A stretch of DNA of 64,000 nt. Origin: Tabrizicola sp. Lineage in GTDB: Bacteria > Pseudomonadota > Alphaproteobacteria > Rhodobacterales > Rhodobacteraceae. The DNA lies in the NCBI RefSeq assembly GCF_022842145.1, contig NZ_JALHQD010000010.1, forward strand, positions 115,623 to 179,622. Reading direction: 5' to 3'. The notes under the pieces are model-generated. The model saw only the letters and a program-made list of their open reading frames with translations. It was not told the origin of the DNA and ran no database searches. Numbering within the stretch: position 1 is the first letter of the stretch; the number at the start of each line of letters is the position of its first letter. The translations under genes and the position numbers were made by a program. Below are positions 38,518 through 47,735 of this stretch, piece by piece.

Positions 38518-40034
38518 GCGGCACCCCCGGCAGCCATCGCGTGGATCAACTGGTCCTCGGTTACGCCGGGGTTCGACAACCGCGTCGTGGTGCGCCCGTC
38601 CTGCATGACCACGATGTCATGCGCGCCCTCGATCAGCTCCTCGAACTCGGAGGAGATCAGCAACACCGCGCAGCCCTGCTCCACTCTTTGCCGGATGATC
38701 GCCTGAATCTCCCGCTTGGCCCCCACATCGACGCCGCGCGTCGGTTCGTCCAGGATCAGAAGCTTCGGCTCGATCGCCAGCCAGCGGCCCAGAAGCACCT
38801 TCTGCTGGTTGCCGCCCGACAGCTCGCGGATCGGCTGGTCCATATGCGCGGCCTTGATCCCGATCGCCTTGATGAACCCCTCGACGATCCGCCGCTCCCG
38901 CGCCTCGTCGACCACGCCCATGCGGCTGAGGCGCGGCAGAAGCGCCAGCGTCAGGTTCTCTCGCACGGAAAGGTCCGGGATGATGCCTTCGGTCTTGCGG
39001 TCCTCGGTCAGGAAGGCCAGCCCCGCCGCAATCGCCGCGCGCGGGTTGGACAGCGACACTGCCTTGCCACCCATCCGCAAAGCCCCGCCCGTGGGCCGGT
39101 CCATTCCGAACAGCGCCCGCGCCGCCTCGGTCCGGCCCGAGCCCAGAAGGCCCGCAAGGCCGACGATCTCGCCCGCCCGCAGCGTCAGGTCCAGATGCCG
39201 CAAGCGCCGCCCGGTGGTCAGCCCTTCGGCCGCCAGCACCGTCTCACCCCCCGCGGCGCGCGCACTGCCCGCCAGTTCGGTCATGCCTGCGCGGCGAATG
39301 TCCTCGGCGCTGCGGCCCAGCATCAGCGCGATCAGGTCCAGCTTGGTCAGCTCGGCTACCCGCGCAGAACCCACCGTGCGCCCGTCCCGCAAGGTCGTCA
39401 CGCCGTCGCAGACATCGAAAATCTCGTCCAGGAAATGGCTGATATAAAGGACTGACGTGCCCTGCGCCTTCAAGGCCCGGATCACTCCGAACAGCACCCC
39501 GACCTCGCGTTCGTCCAGCGATGAGGTCGGCTCGTCCATGATCAGAAGCTTCGCCTCCATGCTGGCGGCCCGCCCGATGGCGACCAGCTGCTGGATGGCC
39601 GTCGGAAAGCTGCCAAGCGGACGGTGGGGGTCGATGTCGATGCCGAACCGGTCCAGCACAGCGCGGGTCCGCGCCTCGGCGGCTTTCCAGTCGATCATCC
39701 CGAAGCGCGTCTTCGGCTCATAGCCCAGCACGATGTTCTCGATCACCGTGCGCTGCGGCACCAGCGTCAATTCCTGATAGATCGTCGCGATGCCCGCCGC
39801 CTGCGCCTCACGCGGAGAGCGCAGGTCCACCTCGCGCCCCTGCCAGCGCACGGTGCCCCCGTCGCGGCGGTAGACCCCGGTCAGGATTTTTATCAGGGTC
39901 GATTTTCCCGCGCCGTTCTGGCCGACGACCGAATGCACCTCTCCCGCCAAAATGGACAGGTTACCCTCCGCCAGTGCAGGGACCCCACCAAAAGCCTTGG
40001 TTATCCCGGTCATCTGCAGCAAGGGTTCGGTCAT
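38514..40034 (-). CDS. CUT2-type sugar ABC transporter double ATPase (RbsA-like)
   Basis: A 506-residue protein with two fused nucleotide-binding domains. N-half: Walker A GQNGAGKST (about 38-46), Walker B LLIMDEPTSSLDE. C-half: degenerate Walker A GLLGSGRTE (about 290-298), intact signature LSGGNQQKVLLGRWLA and Walker B LLILDEPTRGVDVG. The degenerate second site is normal for RbsA/XylG/MglA. It contrasts with the single-domain ATPase of the other CUT2 system at 11094. 78 nt, including a hairpin near 40062-40086, separate it from the upstream binding-protein gene. Confidence 0.93.
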   Translation of the reverse strand: MTEPLLQMTGITKAFGGVPALAEGNLSILAGEVHSVVGQNGAGKSTLIKILTGVYRRDGGTVRWQGREVDLRSPREAQAAGIATIYQELTLVPQRTVIENIVLGYEPKTRFGMIDWKAAEARTRAVLDRFGIDIDPHRPLGSFPTAIQQLVAIGRAASMEAKLLIMDEPTSSLDEREVGVLFGVIRALKAQGTSVLYISHFLDEIFDVCDGVTTLRDGRTVGSARVAELTKLDLIALMLGRSAEDIRRAGMTELAGSARAAGGETVLAAEGLTTGRRLRHLDLTLRAGEIVGLAGLLGSGRTEAARALFGMDRPTGGALRMGGKAVSLSNPRAAIAAGLAFLTEDRKTEGIIPDLSVRENLTLALLPRLSRMGVVDEARERRIVEGFIKAIGIKAAHMDQPIRELSGGNQQKVLLGRWLAIEPKLLILDEPTRGVDVGAKREIQAIIRQRVEQGCAVLLISSEFEELIEGAHDIVVMQDGRTTTRLSNPGVTEDQLIHAMAAGGAA

Positions 40035-40061
40035 GTGCGCCTGCGTCCTACGGGGGTAAAG

Positions 40062-40086
40062 GTGGGGGCCGCAATGTGCGACCCCC
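40062..40086 (-). terminator. Stem-loop after CUT2 binding-protein gene
   Basis: GGGGGCCGCA and TGCGACCCCC (about 40064-40085) can pair around ATG with an internal mismatch. It sits between the binding-protein stop and the ATPase start on the minus strand, where partial terminators often set a high binding-protein to transporter ratio. Confidence 0.5.
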
Positions 40087-40112
40087 CTTTGGCCTGTCAG
40101 ACAGGGAGAGTG

Positions 40113-41081
40113 TCAGTAGGCCCCGGCCAGGTTCTCGGCCGCGTTCTCCTTGGTGAAGATGCGGTCTTCGACCTGAACCCATGGCTCGATGGTCTCACCC
40201 GCAGCGTAGCGCTTCATCGTCTCGCAGGCGAGCGGCCCGAAGAACGGCGAGGATTCCACCGTGACACCCATCTTGCCGTCGATGATCGCCTGCAGCGCGT
40301 CGCGGGTGCCGTCGATCGAAACCACCAGCACGTCCTCGCCCGGCTTGCGCCCTGCCGCTTCCAGCGCCTGGATCGCGCCGATGGCCATCTCGTCGTTGTG
40401 AGCATAGACGATGTTCACGTCCGGATGCGCCTGCAGAAGCGTCTCCATCACCTTGCGGCCCTCGTCGCGGGCAAAGTCGCCCGAGCGGCTTTCCAGGATG
40501 GTGAACCGGCTGTCGGCGCCAATCGCGTCGTCAAAGCCCTTCTTGCGGTCGTTGGCAGGCGATGACCCCGTGGTACCCTCCAGCTCGATGATCTTGCCTT
40601 CGCCCTCGTGGTTGGCGATGACCCATTCAGCCACGCGCTTGCCCTGGTCGATGAAGTCCGACCCGAGGAAGCTGACATAGTCCTTCCCAGCCGTCGCCAC
40701 CGCCTTGTCGACCGACCGGTCGACGAGGAAGGTCGGAATGCCGGCCGCCTTGGCGCGCATCACGGCGGGGATCAGCGGGCTTTCCTCACGCGGGGGCAGG
40801 AACAGGACTTCGATCCCTTGCGCGATCATGCTGTCCACGTCTGCGACCTGCTTGGCCGCCGAGCCGCCCGCATCGGTCATCACCAGGTCCCAGCCGCAGG
40901 TCGCGGCGGTGTCCTGGAAGCTCTTGGTCTGGGCGATGCGCCAGGGGTTGTTGCTCTCGGTCTGCGCAAAGCCAACCTTGTAGCTGTCCTTCTGCGCCAG
41001 GGGCGGCAGGTCCTGCGCCATCGACACGCCAGCCGACATGGCCAGCATGGCAGCAGCGCCCAGCAGAATACGTCTTTTCAT
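40113..41081 (-). CDS. CUT2-type sugar ABC transporter substrate-binding protein
   Basis: A 322-residue periplasmic binding protein. The start at 41081 follows GAGGAAG and gives a Sec signal peptide (MKRRILLGAAAMLAMSAG, cut near SMA-QD). The mature part has KVGFAQTESNNPWRIAQTKS (about 36-55), VDSMIAQGIEVLFLPPREES and IVYAHNDEMAIGAIQAL (about 222-238), the ribose/galactofuranose-binding protein pattern. First gene of a seven-gene operon (binding protein, RbsA, two permeases, enolase-family enzyme, zinc dehydrogenase, SDR). Divergent from a GntR/FadR-type regulator. Confidence 0.92.
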   Translation of the reverse strand: MKRRILLGAAAMLAMSAGVSMAQDLPPLAQKDSYKVGFAQTESNNPWRIAQTKSFQDTAATCGWDLVMTDAGGSAAKQVADVDSMIAQGIEVLFLPPREESPLIPAVMRAKAAGIPTFLVDRSVDKAVATAGKDYVSFLGSDFIDQGKRVAEWVIANHEGEGKIIELEGTTGSSPANDRKKGFDDAIGADSRFTILESRSGDFARDEGRKVMETLLQAHPDVNIVYAHNDEMAIGAIQALEAAGRKPGEDVLVVSIDGTRDALQAIIDGKMGVTVESSPFFGPLACETMKRYAAGETIEPWVQVEDRIFTKENAAENLAGAY

Positions 41082-41555
41082 GTCTTCCTCCCAGAAGTGC
41101 GGCACGCCGCAAGGTTGCGGGCCAGTTCAGGCCCAGTTGAGATACATCGTCTTGTTGCGAAGATACCCGTCGAAGCCGTCTCTCCCGTTCTCTCCGCCCA
41201 GGCACAACAGGCGTATGCCCCCCTTTGATCCGGCGCGCCTCTTCGGCCGCAAGGTGCAGGAGGGTCTCGGTCTCCCACCTCTCCCTTCGCCTCCACGGGC
41301 AAGTCTGGCTGGGCCACCACAACGCGCCCGACCGTATTTGGTATGATTAAATCCCGCACAGGAGGTCGCAAAACCAGTCCAGCGTCAAGTGATTCCTGCA
41401 CTACACCTGCCCGCAAAGCCGGCGTCGGCCTCCACCTAAGGCTAAATCGCGCGTCGACACCACATTATCATTTGTTTTGGTATAACCAAACTAACGCTAT
41501 TGCGCGCCGGTGCCTCCCTCCTATAGTCAGACCAAACTCACCCGCCGGAGCACTG
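41082..41555. promoter_or_regulatory. Divergent control region with GntR/FadR-type operators
   Basis: A 474-nt gene-free region. A perfect palindrome TTTGGT-ATA-ACCAAA lies at 41476-41490, 66 nt upstream of the regulator start. A second, imperfect copy (ATTTGGTATGATTAAAT) lies at 41336-41352, and a half-site GACCAAAC at about 41529. The TTGGTATNACCAA style is typical of FadR-subfamily GntR repressors, so the regulator probably binds here and controls both itself with the GMC gene and the seven-gene operon. Confidence 0.7.
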
Positions 41556-42281
41556 ATGATCGACCAATCCGCCCTATCCCCACCCTCGTCGCGGCCGCCG
41601 TCGCACCGCGCGGCCGATGCGGTCGTCCGCCAGCTCGAGGCGCGGATCGCCGCAGGCGACCTTGCCGACGGCGCCCCCCTACCGCCCGAGCGGGACCTGA
41701 TCGAAACCTTCGGCGTCAGCCGCACCGTCGTCCGCGAGGCAGTCGCCACCCTCGCGTCACGCGGGCTCGTGGAAAGCCGCCCGCGCTTTCGCCCCGTCGT
41801 GCGGCGGCCCGGTTATGACGCAGCCCTTGCGGCGGCGGACGGGGTCGTCGGCCATCTCCTCGCGCAATCGGGCGGGGTGAAGAACCTTTACGACACGCGC
41901 ATCTTTCTTGAGGCGTCGCTGGTTCGCCAGGCCGCCCGTCAGGCGCTGAAGGACGATATCGAGGCGCTGAAGCGCGCACTGGACGCGAACGAAGCCGCCA
42001 TCCCCGACAGCGCCGCCTTCTACCGGACCGACGTCGCCTTCCACGCCGTTCTCTACGACATTCCGAAGAACCCGGTCTTTCCGGCTATCCACAAGGCCTT
42101 TACCGCCTGGCTGGCGCCCCACTGGGTGAAGATGCCCCGCTCGCCCGAGCGGAACCGGGTCAACTTCCTGCGCCATTCTGACATCTATCACGCGATCCGC
42201 GACCGCGATCCCGATGCCGCCGAAGCCGCGTTGAACGCCCACCTGAACGCCGCCTGGGAATATGTCCGGGGCACGTTCTAG
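41556..42281 (+). CDS. GntR/FadR-family transcriptional regulator
   Basis: A 241-residue repressor. Winged HTH at about residues 15-80: PPERDLIETFGVSRTVVREA (about 48-67) is the canonical GntR recognition helix, then LASRGLVESRPRFRPVV. The C-terminal all-helical FCD domain shows the metal/ligand residues (DTRIFLE about 112, FYRTDVAFHAVLYD about 155, FLRHSDIYHAIRDRD about 210). FCD regulators often sense sugar acids or other carboxylates. ATG at 41556 follows CCGGAG; a frame extending to 41343 would run over the operators. Followed 27 nt later by a GMC oxidoreductase gene. Confidence 0.9.
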   Translation: MIDQSALSPPSSRPPSHRAADAVVRQLEARIAAGDLADGAPLPPERDLIETFGVSRTVVREAVATLASRGLVESRPRFRPVVRRPGYDAALAAADGVVGHLLAQSGGVKNLYDTRIFLEASLVRQAARQALKDDIEALKRALDANEAAIPDSAAFYRTDVAFHAVLYDIPKNPVFPAIHKAFTAWLAPHWVKMPRSPERNRVNFLRHSDIYHAIRDRDPDAAEAALNAHLNAAWEYVRGTF

Positions 42282-42308
42282 CTTACCAGACCAAGGGAGG
42301 AAGCCCCG

Positions 42309-43934
42309 ATGGCGCGCGAGGAATTCGATCACATCGTCGTCGGCGGCGGCTCTTCGGGCTGTGTGGCTGCGGCCCGGCTCGTGGCCGATGGCGGGCACCG
42401 CGTCCTCCTGCTGGAAGGCGGGCATTCCAATCGCCACCCGCTTCTCGACATGCCGCCGGGCATCTTCAAGATGATCAACGGCTCCAAGTTCATGGACTAC
42501 CACACCACCGTCCCCCAGCCGCACCTGAACGGTCGCGCCCATGACATTCCGCAAGGCAACGTCCTTGGCGGCGGCTCCTCGGTCAACGCGCAGGTCTACA
42601 TGCGGGGCCGCCCCTCGGACTACAACGCCTGGGACGCCACCTTGCGCGGCAACAACGACGGGGCTGACTGGTCCTGGGACGCGGTCCTTAAGCACTTCCG
42701 GGGGATGGAGGACAACAACCGCCTGTTGAACGACTTGCACGGCACCGGCGGCAAGATGCAGGTCTCGGACCCCGGCCACATCGACCAGATGTCGCGCTGG
42801 TTCGTGCAGGCGGTGCAGGGGTTGGGCGAACCCTTCAACCCCGATTTCAACGGACCATCCCAGCGCGGCGTCGGCTTCTACCAGTTCATGAACCGGCATG
42901 GGCGTCGGTCCTCCGCCGCCTACGCCTTCCTTTCGCCGCTGGAAGGTGACCCCCGGCTGACCGTCCGCCTGCAATCGCGGGCGGAACGGCTGATCATCGA
43001 GAAAGGCCGCGCCGTGGGTGTGGTCTGGCGCGACAAGTCCGGCGCGCAGCGCGAAAGCTTCACGCGGGGCGAGATCATCGTCACCTCAGGTGCCCTGATC
43101 ACGCCAAAACTCCTCATGCTCTCCGGTCTCGGCCCCGCCGACCACCTGCGAGACCACGACATCACCGTCGCTGCAGACCTGCCCGGCGTCGGCCAGAACC
43201 TGATCGACCACCCCGAGGTCCCGATGATCGCCACCGCCAATGGCCCCTACGGTTACTTCAAGCAGGGCGTCGGCTGGCGAATGCTGATGAACGGGTTGCA
43301 GTTCAAGCTCTTCGGTTCGGGCCGGATCCTTTCCGCCGGGGTGGAGGCCGGGGCCTTCGTCAACCCGACCGATCCCGAAGCGGAACCGACGATCCAGGCC
43401 TTCTGTGTCCCCATCGTCTATCTCGACCGCGACACGCTGACCCTGGTCGAAAACACTTACGGCCTGACCGTCACAACCGTCGTGGTGAAACCCAAGTCGC
43501 GTGGCGAGGTGCGCTTGCGCTCGGCCAACCCCGCCGACAAGCCCTTGGTCAGCCCGAACCTCCTGAAACACCCCGAGGACATGGCCGCGATGATCGCAGG
43601 CCAGCGCTTCTTCATCCGCGCCTTCCAGACCGAACCGCTCGCCGCCCGCGTGAAACGCCTTGCGATCCCTGACCCGGCAAAGCTGGACGATGCAACGCTG
43701 ACCGAACACTGCAAGCGCTTCGTCAAGACCAACTACCACCCCGCCTCCACCGCCCGCATGGGCGCGGACGGCGACCCAATGGCGGTCCTTGACAGCTGGA
43801 TGCGGGTGCGCTGCGTGGAAGGGCTGCGCGTCGCCGACATGTCCGCCGTCCCCGACATCAACGCCGGCAACACCAACGCCCCCGCCATGATGCTGGGCGA
43901 CCGCTGCGCAGATTTCATCATGGGCCGCGCATGA
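42309..43934 (+). CDS. GMC-family FAD oxidoreductase (choline dehydrogenase-like)
   Basis: A 541-residue flavoenzyme. FAD-binding VVGGGSSGCVAAARL (residues 10-24), LLLEGG, GMC signature 1 GNVLGGGSSVNAQVYMRG (about 83-100), signature 2 TSGALITPKLLMLSGLGP (about 260-277), catalytic His in NYHPASTARMG (about 476-486) and C-terminal NAGNTNAPAMMLGDRCA. Members oxidise primary alcohols, polyols or sugars and pass electrons to quinones or cytochromes. Co-transcribed with the GntR regulator; the divergent operon contains a sugar-acid dehydratase, so it may make an aldonate from a sugar. Its 3' end abuts a broken PPOX gene on the other strand. Confidence 0.92.
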   Translation: MAREEFDHIVVGGGSSGCVAAARLVADGGHRVLLLEGGHSNRHPLLDMPPGIFKMINGSKFMDYHTTVPQPHLNGRAHDIPQGNVLGGGSSVNAQVYMRGRPSDYNAWDATLRGNNDGADWSWDAVLKHFRGMEDNNRLLNDLHGTGGKMQVSDPGHIDQMSRWFVQAVQGLGEPFNPDFNGPSQRGVGFYQFMNRHGRRSSAAYAFLSPLEGDPRLTVRLQSRAERLIIEKGRAVGVVWRDKSGAQRESFTRGEIIVTSGALITPKLLMLSGLGPADHLRDHDITVAADLPGVGQNLIDHPEVPMIATANGPYGYFKQGVGWRMLMNGLQFKLFGSGRILSAGVEAGAFVNPTDPEAEPTIQAFCVPIVYLDRDTLTLVENTYGLTVTTVVVKPKSRGEVRLRSANPADKPLVSPNLLKHPEDMAAMIAGQRFFIRAFQTEPLAARVKRLAIPDPAKLDDATLTEHCKRFVKTNYHPASTARMGADGDPMAVLDSWMRVRCVEGLRVADMSAVPDINAGNTNAPAMMLGDRCADFIMGRA

Positions 43935-44328
43935 CCACCCTTTGACAGGGCGAGTTCGTGGTAAAGCTGTCGGTACCCGCAGCCACATCGCGGAAACGGC
44001 CTCTGCAGAAAGCACCTCGACCGAAGCGGTAATCCGCGTCTGCAAATGCGCGGTTTCGTCCCAGACATGCAGTGCGGCCAAAGGGTTCAGGCGCAGCGCC
44101 GCAACCTTGGCCGACCGCAGATCTGTATGCATGTCCAAGGTGGCTGCCTGCGGATCGGCAGCCCGCAACACCACGGTGCGCGCCTCGGGCGTTCCGTCGG
44201 GTGGTACCGTGGCAAAGACCGGATGTCGCGCGGGCGTGGCTGTTGCCCACCCCGCGCACGAGCCGCGCCCAGACCTGAGAGAGCAGCGTATCCAGTTCTG
44301 TGGCCCAGCCGTGCAGTTCAGTCGTCAT
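43935..44328 (-). pseudogene. Frameshifted and truncated PPOX-family (pyridoxamine 5'-phosphate oxidase-like) gene
   Basis: From ATG 44328 the minus strand reads MTTELHGWATELDTLLSQVW then ARLVRGV; after about 44225 the homologous reading moves to another frame: RHPVFATVPPDGTPEARTVV, LDMHTDLRSAKVAALRLNPL, AALHVWDETAHLQTRI and SVEVLSAEAVSAMWLRVP. These are the flavin-binding blocks of PPOX-like proteins. One frame change near 44225 and loss of the usual C-terminal third, where the GMC gene ends, suggest a dead gene, unless the frameshift is a sequencing error. Its start overlaps the AttH-like stop by 11 nt, so it was once part of that operon. Confidence 0.65.
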
Positions 44329-45358
44329 AGCCCGTCATCTCCAGATACCCCCGCCCGGCGTGACTGCCCGATACCGTGACCGGCCCCTCCCAATAGGGAA
44401 CCGAGGTCGCCATCCAGGCATCGCGGTTCAGCGCGGCAACCGTCACGTCCACCCCCTTGGCGGGCAACTGCACCCGCCATTCGACAGGCAGCGTCCGCCC
44501 CGCCACCCGGTGCTCTAAAAGCGGGGTTGCCGTAAACGCCCCGTCCGGCAAAGCCTCGGTCCGGCCATCCGCCCCGATCCACGTCGCCGATGTGTAATCC
44601 TTTGCCCCGCGCAGCACGAAACCCATCATCTTGTCGCCACTGTCGAAGGAGAGCGAAAACCAGTCCCACCCCGTCTGGTCGGCACCCAGCGGTTGCGAAG
44701 ACCATTCGCGGTCGAGCCATGCCGATCCGGTCACCACCACCTCGCCCTGTGGCAAGGTCAGCGTGCCGGTAAGTTTGAAGGACGGCTGTGAATAGTAATG
44801 GCTCGCCTGTCCCGCCGCAGATTTAACGGAGTAGCCGTTCTGCCCGTGCAGCACCAAAGGCCCCGCCACCGTCAGCCCCACGTCATAGGCGAAATCCGGT
44901 CCCGAAGCGGTCAGGCGCAGGGTGTCGAAATCATCCCCCTGCATGGTCCAATCGTCGATCCATGCGGCAAAAGGGGTGGCGGTCACACCGGCCTGCCCGA
45001 TACCGCCCCGCGCAAGCCGTTCGGCCACGAAATGCGCGTCGGGCGTGGTGATCGCTGCATGGCCCATCCACAATTGCGGCGTGTCCCACCCATAGCCGTC
45101 CCTCGGGGCCAGCGCCGAGCGGAACAGCGTCCATTGCAGCCCGTAGTCGGTGCCGTCCGGCCCCGTCATGTTGGCGGTCAGATACCACCATTCGATCCGG
45201 TAATCGGGATGCGCGCCGTGATCGGCGGGGAATTCCAGCACGGTGGCGGGATCGGGGGTGGTAAAGCCCTCCGCATCGGTCCCCAGACCGGCAAACCCCT
45301 GCGCTGCGGCCTGAAGCGGCAGCAACAGCAGAACAGCCAGCGCCAGCTTAACGTTCAT
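44318..45358 (-). CDS. AttH/CrtC-like lipocalin-domain secreted protein (predicted secreted hydrolase)
   Basis: A 346-residue exported protein with signal peptide [20 protein letters not shown]. Mature motifs HPDYRIEWWYLTANM (about 48-62), GLQWTLFRSAL, WMGHAAI, ASHYYSQPSFKLTGTL and WLDREWSSQPLGADQTGWDW (split, about 215-234) identify the AttH/CrtC tandem lipocalin family. It follows an FtsX-like permease gene with an 11-nt overlap; ABC ATPase, FtsX-type permease and AttH protein form a conserved trio in Proteobacteria whose role is thought to be lipid or lipoprotein transport. Start ATG 45358. Confidence 0.9.
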   Translation of the reverse strand: MNVKLALAVLLLLPLQAAAQGFAGLGTDAEGFTTPDPATVLEFPADHGAHPDYRIEWWYLTANMTGPDGTDYGLQWTLFRSALAPRDGYGWDTPQLWMGHAAITTPDAHFVAERLARGGIGQAGVTATPFAAWIDDWTMQGDDFDTLRLTASGPDFAYDVGLTVAGPLVLHGQNGYSVKSAAGQASHYYSQPSFKLTGTLTLPQGEVVVTGSAWLDREWSSQPLGADQTGWDWFSLSFDSGDKMMGFVLRGAKDYTSATWIGADGRTEALPDGAFTATPLLEHRVAGRTLPVEWRVQLPAKGVDVTVAALNRDAWMATSVPYWEGPVTVSGSHAGRGYLEMTGYDD

Positions 45359-47735
45359 TGCGAAACACTCCCAGCAACTGCACCGGCGGCATCTGCGACA
45401 GGCGCCACGCGGGCCAGAGCGCGGCCAAGGCGGCCGCCAGCAGCGCCAACCCGCCAAGTCGCAGATAATCCAGCGGGAACAGATACATCGGCAAGCGCCA
45501 GCCGAAGGCCTCGACGTTCACCACGGCCAGCAGCGCCCAAGCCAGTGCCAGACCCAGCGGCAGGGCCAACGCGCCGGTCAGCGCCGCCAGCACCACGGCC
45601 CGCACCAGATCGAGCAGCGCAAGCTTGCGCCGCGTCAGCCCCAGCGCCCAGACGGGGGCGAGTTGCGGCAGCCGCATCGTGGCGAGCGTTAAAAGGCTCA
45701 TCAGCATGGCAAAGCCCGCAACGGCAAGCGTCAGCACGTTCAGCGCTGTCGTCACGGTAAAGGTGCGCTCGAATACCGACAGCGACAGCGCTTTGATCGC
45801 CGCCTGATCGACCATCGCGCTTTCGGGCACGCCTGCCTGATCCCGCAATGTTTTTCGCAAAGCAGCGACCTCCGACGGATCGACCCGCAGACCGAAACGC
45901 AGCGCCACCACATCGGGAAACTGCCCCGCGAACACTGCCTCGTTCACGATCACCTGCCCCAGCGGGTTGCCGTAATCGCCGTAAATCCCCAGCACTGGCA
46001 GGGTAAGACGGGGCGAGACTGCGACCAACGCCCCCAGATCGACCCCGCCACGGCGATAGAGCTGTTCGTTCACCAACACACCTTCACCCTGCGCCAGCCT
46101 GTCCCAGACATCGGGAAAGCTGCGCAAAAGCTGCCAGTTGTCGCGATAGGTCGCATGGTCGCGCGCGCCGTAAACCTCGACCGGTTGGCTTGCGGCTTTC
46201 GCCTCGACCGAAAGGATCGGCAAGATCGCCTTTACTCCCGCGCCCGCCACGGCGACGATATCGGCGGCCTGCGCCGCATCGCTGGCCGAAACGTAAAGCT
46301 CTGAGGCGAGGCGCTGGTCGAGAAAGCCGGTGAATGTCAGCCGGAACGACGACACCATGGTGGACACGCCGACATTCGCCGTCATGGCGAGCAGCAAGGC
46401 CATAAGCGACAGCGACAGGCCGGGAATTTGCTGGCGCGTGTCGGCCCAGAACCATTGCGCCAGCACGCCCGTTGCGCGACCCTCAGCCACGCGCAACGCT
46501 TGGCCCAGCAGCGGCGGCAAGACGAGCGCCCCGCCCACCAGCAGGGCCGCAAGCATGGCAAAACCTGCAAGCAGACCCCGACCCCACAGCGCCAGCCCCC
46601 CCGCCAGCGCCAGCAAAGCCACCGCCAAAACAGCCAGCCGCACGCCCCCTCTCGCCATGGCCCAAGCCCGCGGATGCGCCGAAGCCAGAAGCGGCATCCG
46701 CGCCAGCGACAACAGCGCACCAGCCGAGGCGACCGCCGTCCCTCCCATTGCGATGGCCAGCCCCGACAGCCACCACGCGGGCCGCAGCGTCAACTGGCCC
46801 GACACATCCGCACCGTACAGCCCGCGCAAGGTGGCCGCCACATCGGGCAGTAGGGCCGCCGCCACGGCATAGCCCAGCGCCACACCGGCCAGACCTGCCA
46901 CCAACCCCAGTCCCACCAGTTCCAGCGCCATGAGCGCGATCAGACGCCGCAGCGGCACGCCTAAGGCGCGAAGGGTCCGCACCATCGGGCGGCGCTGTTC
47001 GAAGGCAAGCCCGATCGCTCCGTGCACGATGAACAGCCCGACGACAAAGGACAGCAGGCCAAAAGCCGTCAGGTTCAGGTGGAAACTGTCCGTCAACCGC
47101 GCGACATCGCCACCGTCCTGCCGCGCCGCCTCGACCAGATCGGGCGCAAGCGTGCTAAGCGCAGGGCGGCTCAAGGGTTGGTCGGGTGCGAGGATCAAAC
47201 GGTCAATCCGCCCTTCCCGCCCCAGCAGGCGTTGCGCAAGCCCGATGTCCATGATCGCCGTGGCGGGGGCGACATCGGGGGCGTCCACAAGCCGCGCACC
47301 CGTTTCAGCCAGCTGCGCCAAGGTATCGGCGCGGCCGAAAATCTGCCCCTCACCCGTCAAGAACGCGCCCAGATCCGCCTGTTCGCCCAAGCCCAAGGGC
47401 CCGACCCCGCGCGGAGCGGTCAAGGGTTCGATCCCGATGATCCGGACCGGCCCCAGCCTGCCCTCCACCACCGGCGAAACCAGCCATCCGCCCCGCCGCA
47501 GCGCGACATAGGTCTCCTGCCCGATCTCCCCCCCGTCCCTTGCGACGATCTGCCCGTAGCTGCCTTCGCCCAGCGTGGCCGCCGCCGCGTCATAGCTTGC
47601 CCGCGCCTCTGCGTTGATGGCCTGGACGCCCGACCAAAGCGCGGTGCCAAGCGCCAGACCGGCCAGCAGCGTGAACAACTGCAACGGATTGCGCCGCCAA
47701 TGGCCCAACAGCGCCGAAAGGACCGCACCCGTCAC
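45348..47735 (-). CDS. FtsX/LolC-type ABC transporter permease, long form
   Basis: A 795-residue membrane protein with the long double-FtsX layout: one N-terminal membrane helix ([15 protein letters not shown] about 19-33), a large periplasmic domain, a group of helices at about 215-400, a second periplasmic domain (about 480-650) and three C-terminal helices (about 665-785). The start is a GTG at 47735 that overlaps the ATPase stop as GTGA; the frame also extends upstream without another convincing start. Together with the LolD-like ATPase and the AttH-like protein it probably forms a MacB/Lol-type extractor acting on lipids or lipoproteins. Confidence 0.88.
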   Translation of the reverse strand: MTGAVLSALLGHWRRNPLQLFTLLAGLALGTALWSGVQAINAEARASYDAAAATLGEGSYGQIVARDGGEIGQETYVALRRGGWLVSPVVEGRLGPVRIIGIEPLTAPRGVGPLGLGEQADLGAFLTGEGQIFGRADTLAQLAETGARLVDAPDVAPATAIMDIGLAQRLLGREGRIDRLILAPDQPLSRPALSTLAPDLVEAARQDGGDVARLTDSFHLNLTAFGLLSFVVGLFIVHGAIGLAFEQRRPMVRTLRALGVPLRRLIALMALELVGLGLVAGLAGVALGYAVAAALLPDVAATLRGLYGADVSGQLTLRPAWWLSGLAIAMGGTAVASAGALLSLARMPLLASAHPRAWAMARGGVRLAVLAVALLALAGGLALWGRGLLAGFAMLAALLVGGALVLPPLLGQALRVAEGRATGVLAQWFWADTRQQIPGLSLSLMALLLAMTANVGVSTMVSSFRLTFTGFLDQRLASELYVSASDAAQAADIVAVAGAGVKAILPILSVEAKAASQPVEVYGARDHATYRDNWQLLRSFPDVWDRLAQGEGVLVNEQLYRRGGVDLGALVAVSPRLTLPVLGIYGDYGNPLGQVIVNEAVFAGQFPDVVALRFGLRVDPSEVAALRKTLRDQAGVPESAMVDQAAIKALSLSVFERTFTVTTALNVLTLAVAGFAMLMSLLTLATMRLPQLAPVWALGLTRRKLALLDLVRAVVLAALTGALALPLGLALAWALLAVVNVEAFGWRLPMYLFPLDYLRLGGLALLAAALAALWPAWRLSQMPPVQLLGVFRNER

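Noticed and set aside
43086..44174. 362-residue minus-strand frame starting MVLRAADPQ
   Set aside because: Only its first ~90 residues (44174 to about 43935) are genuine PPOX-like sequence; the rest is antisense to the GMC gene, so it was split and only the remnant called.
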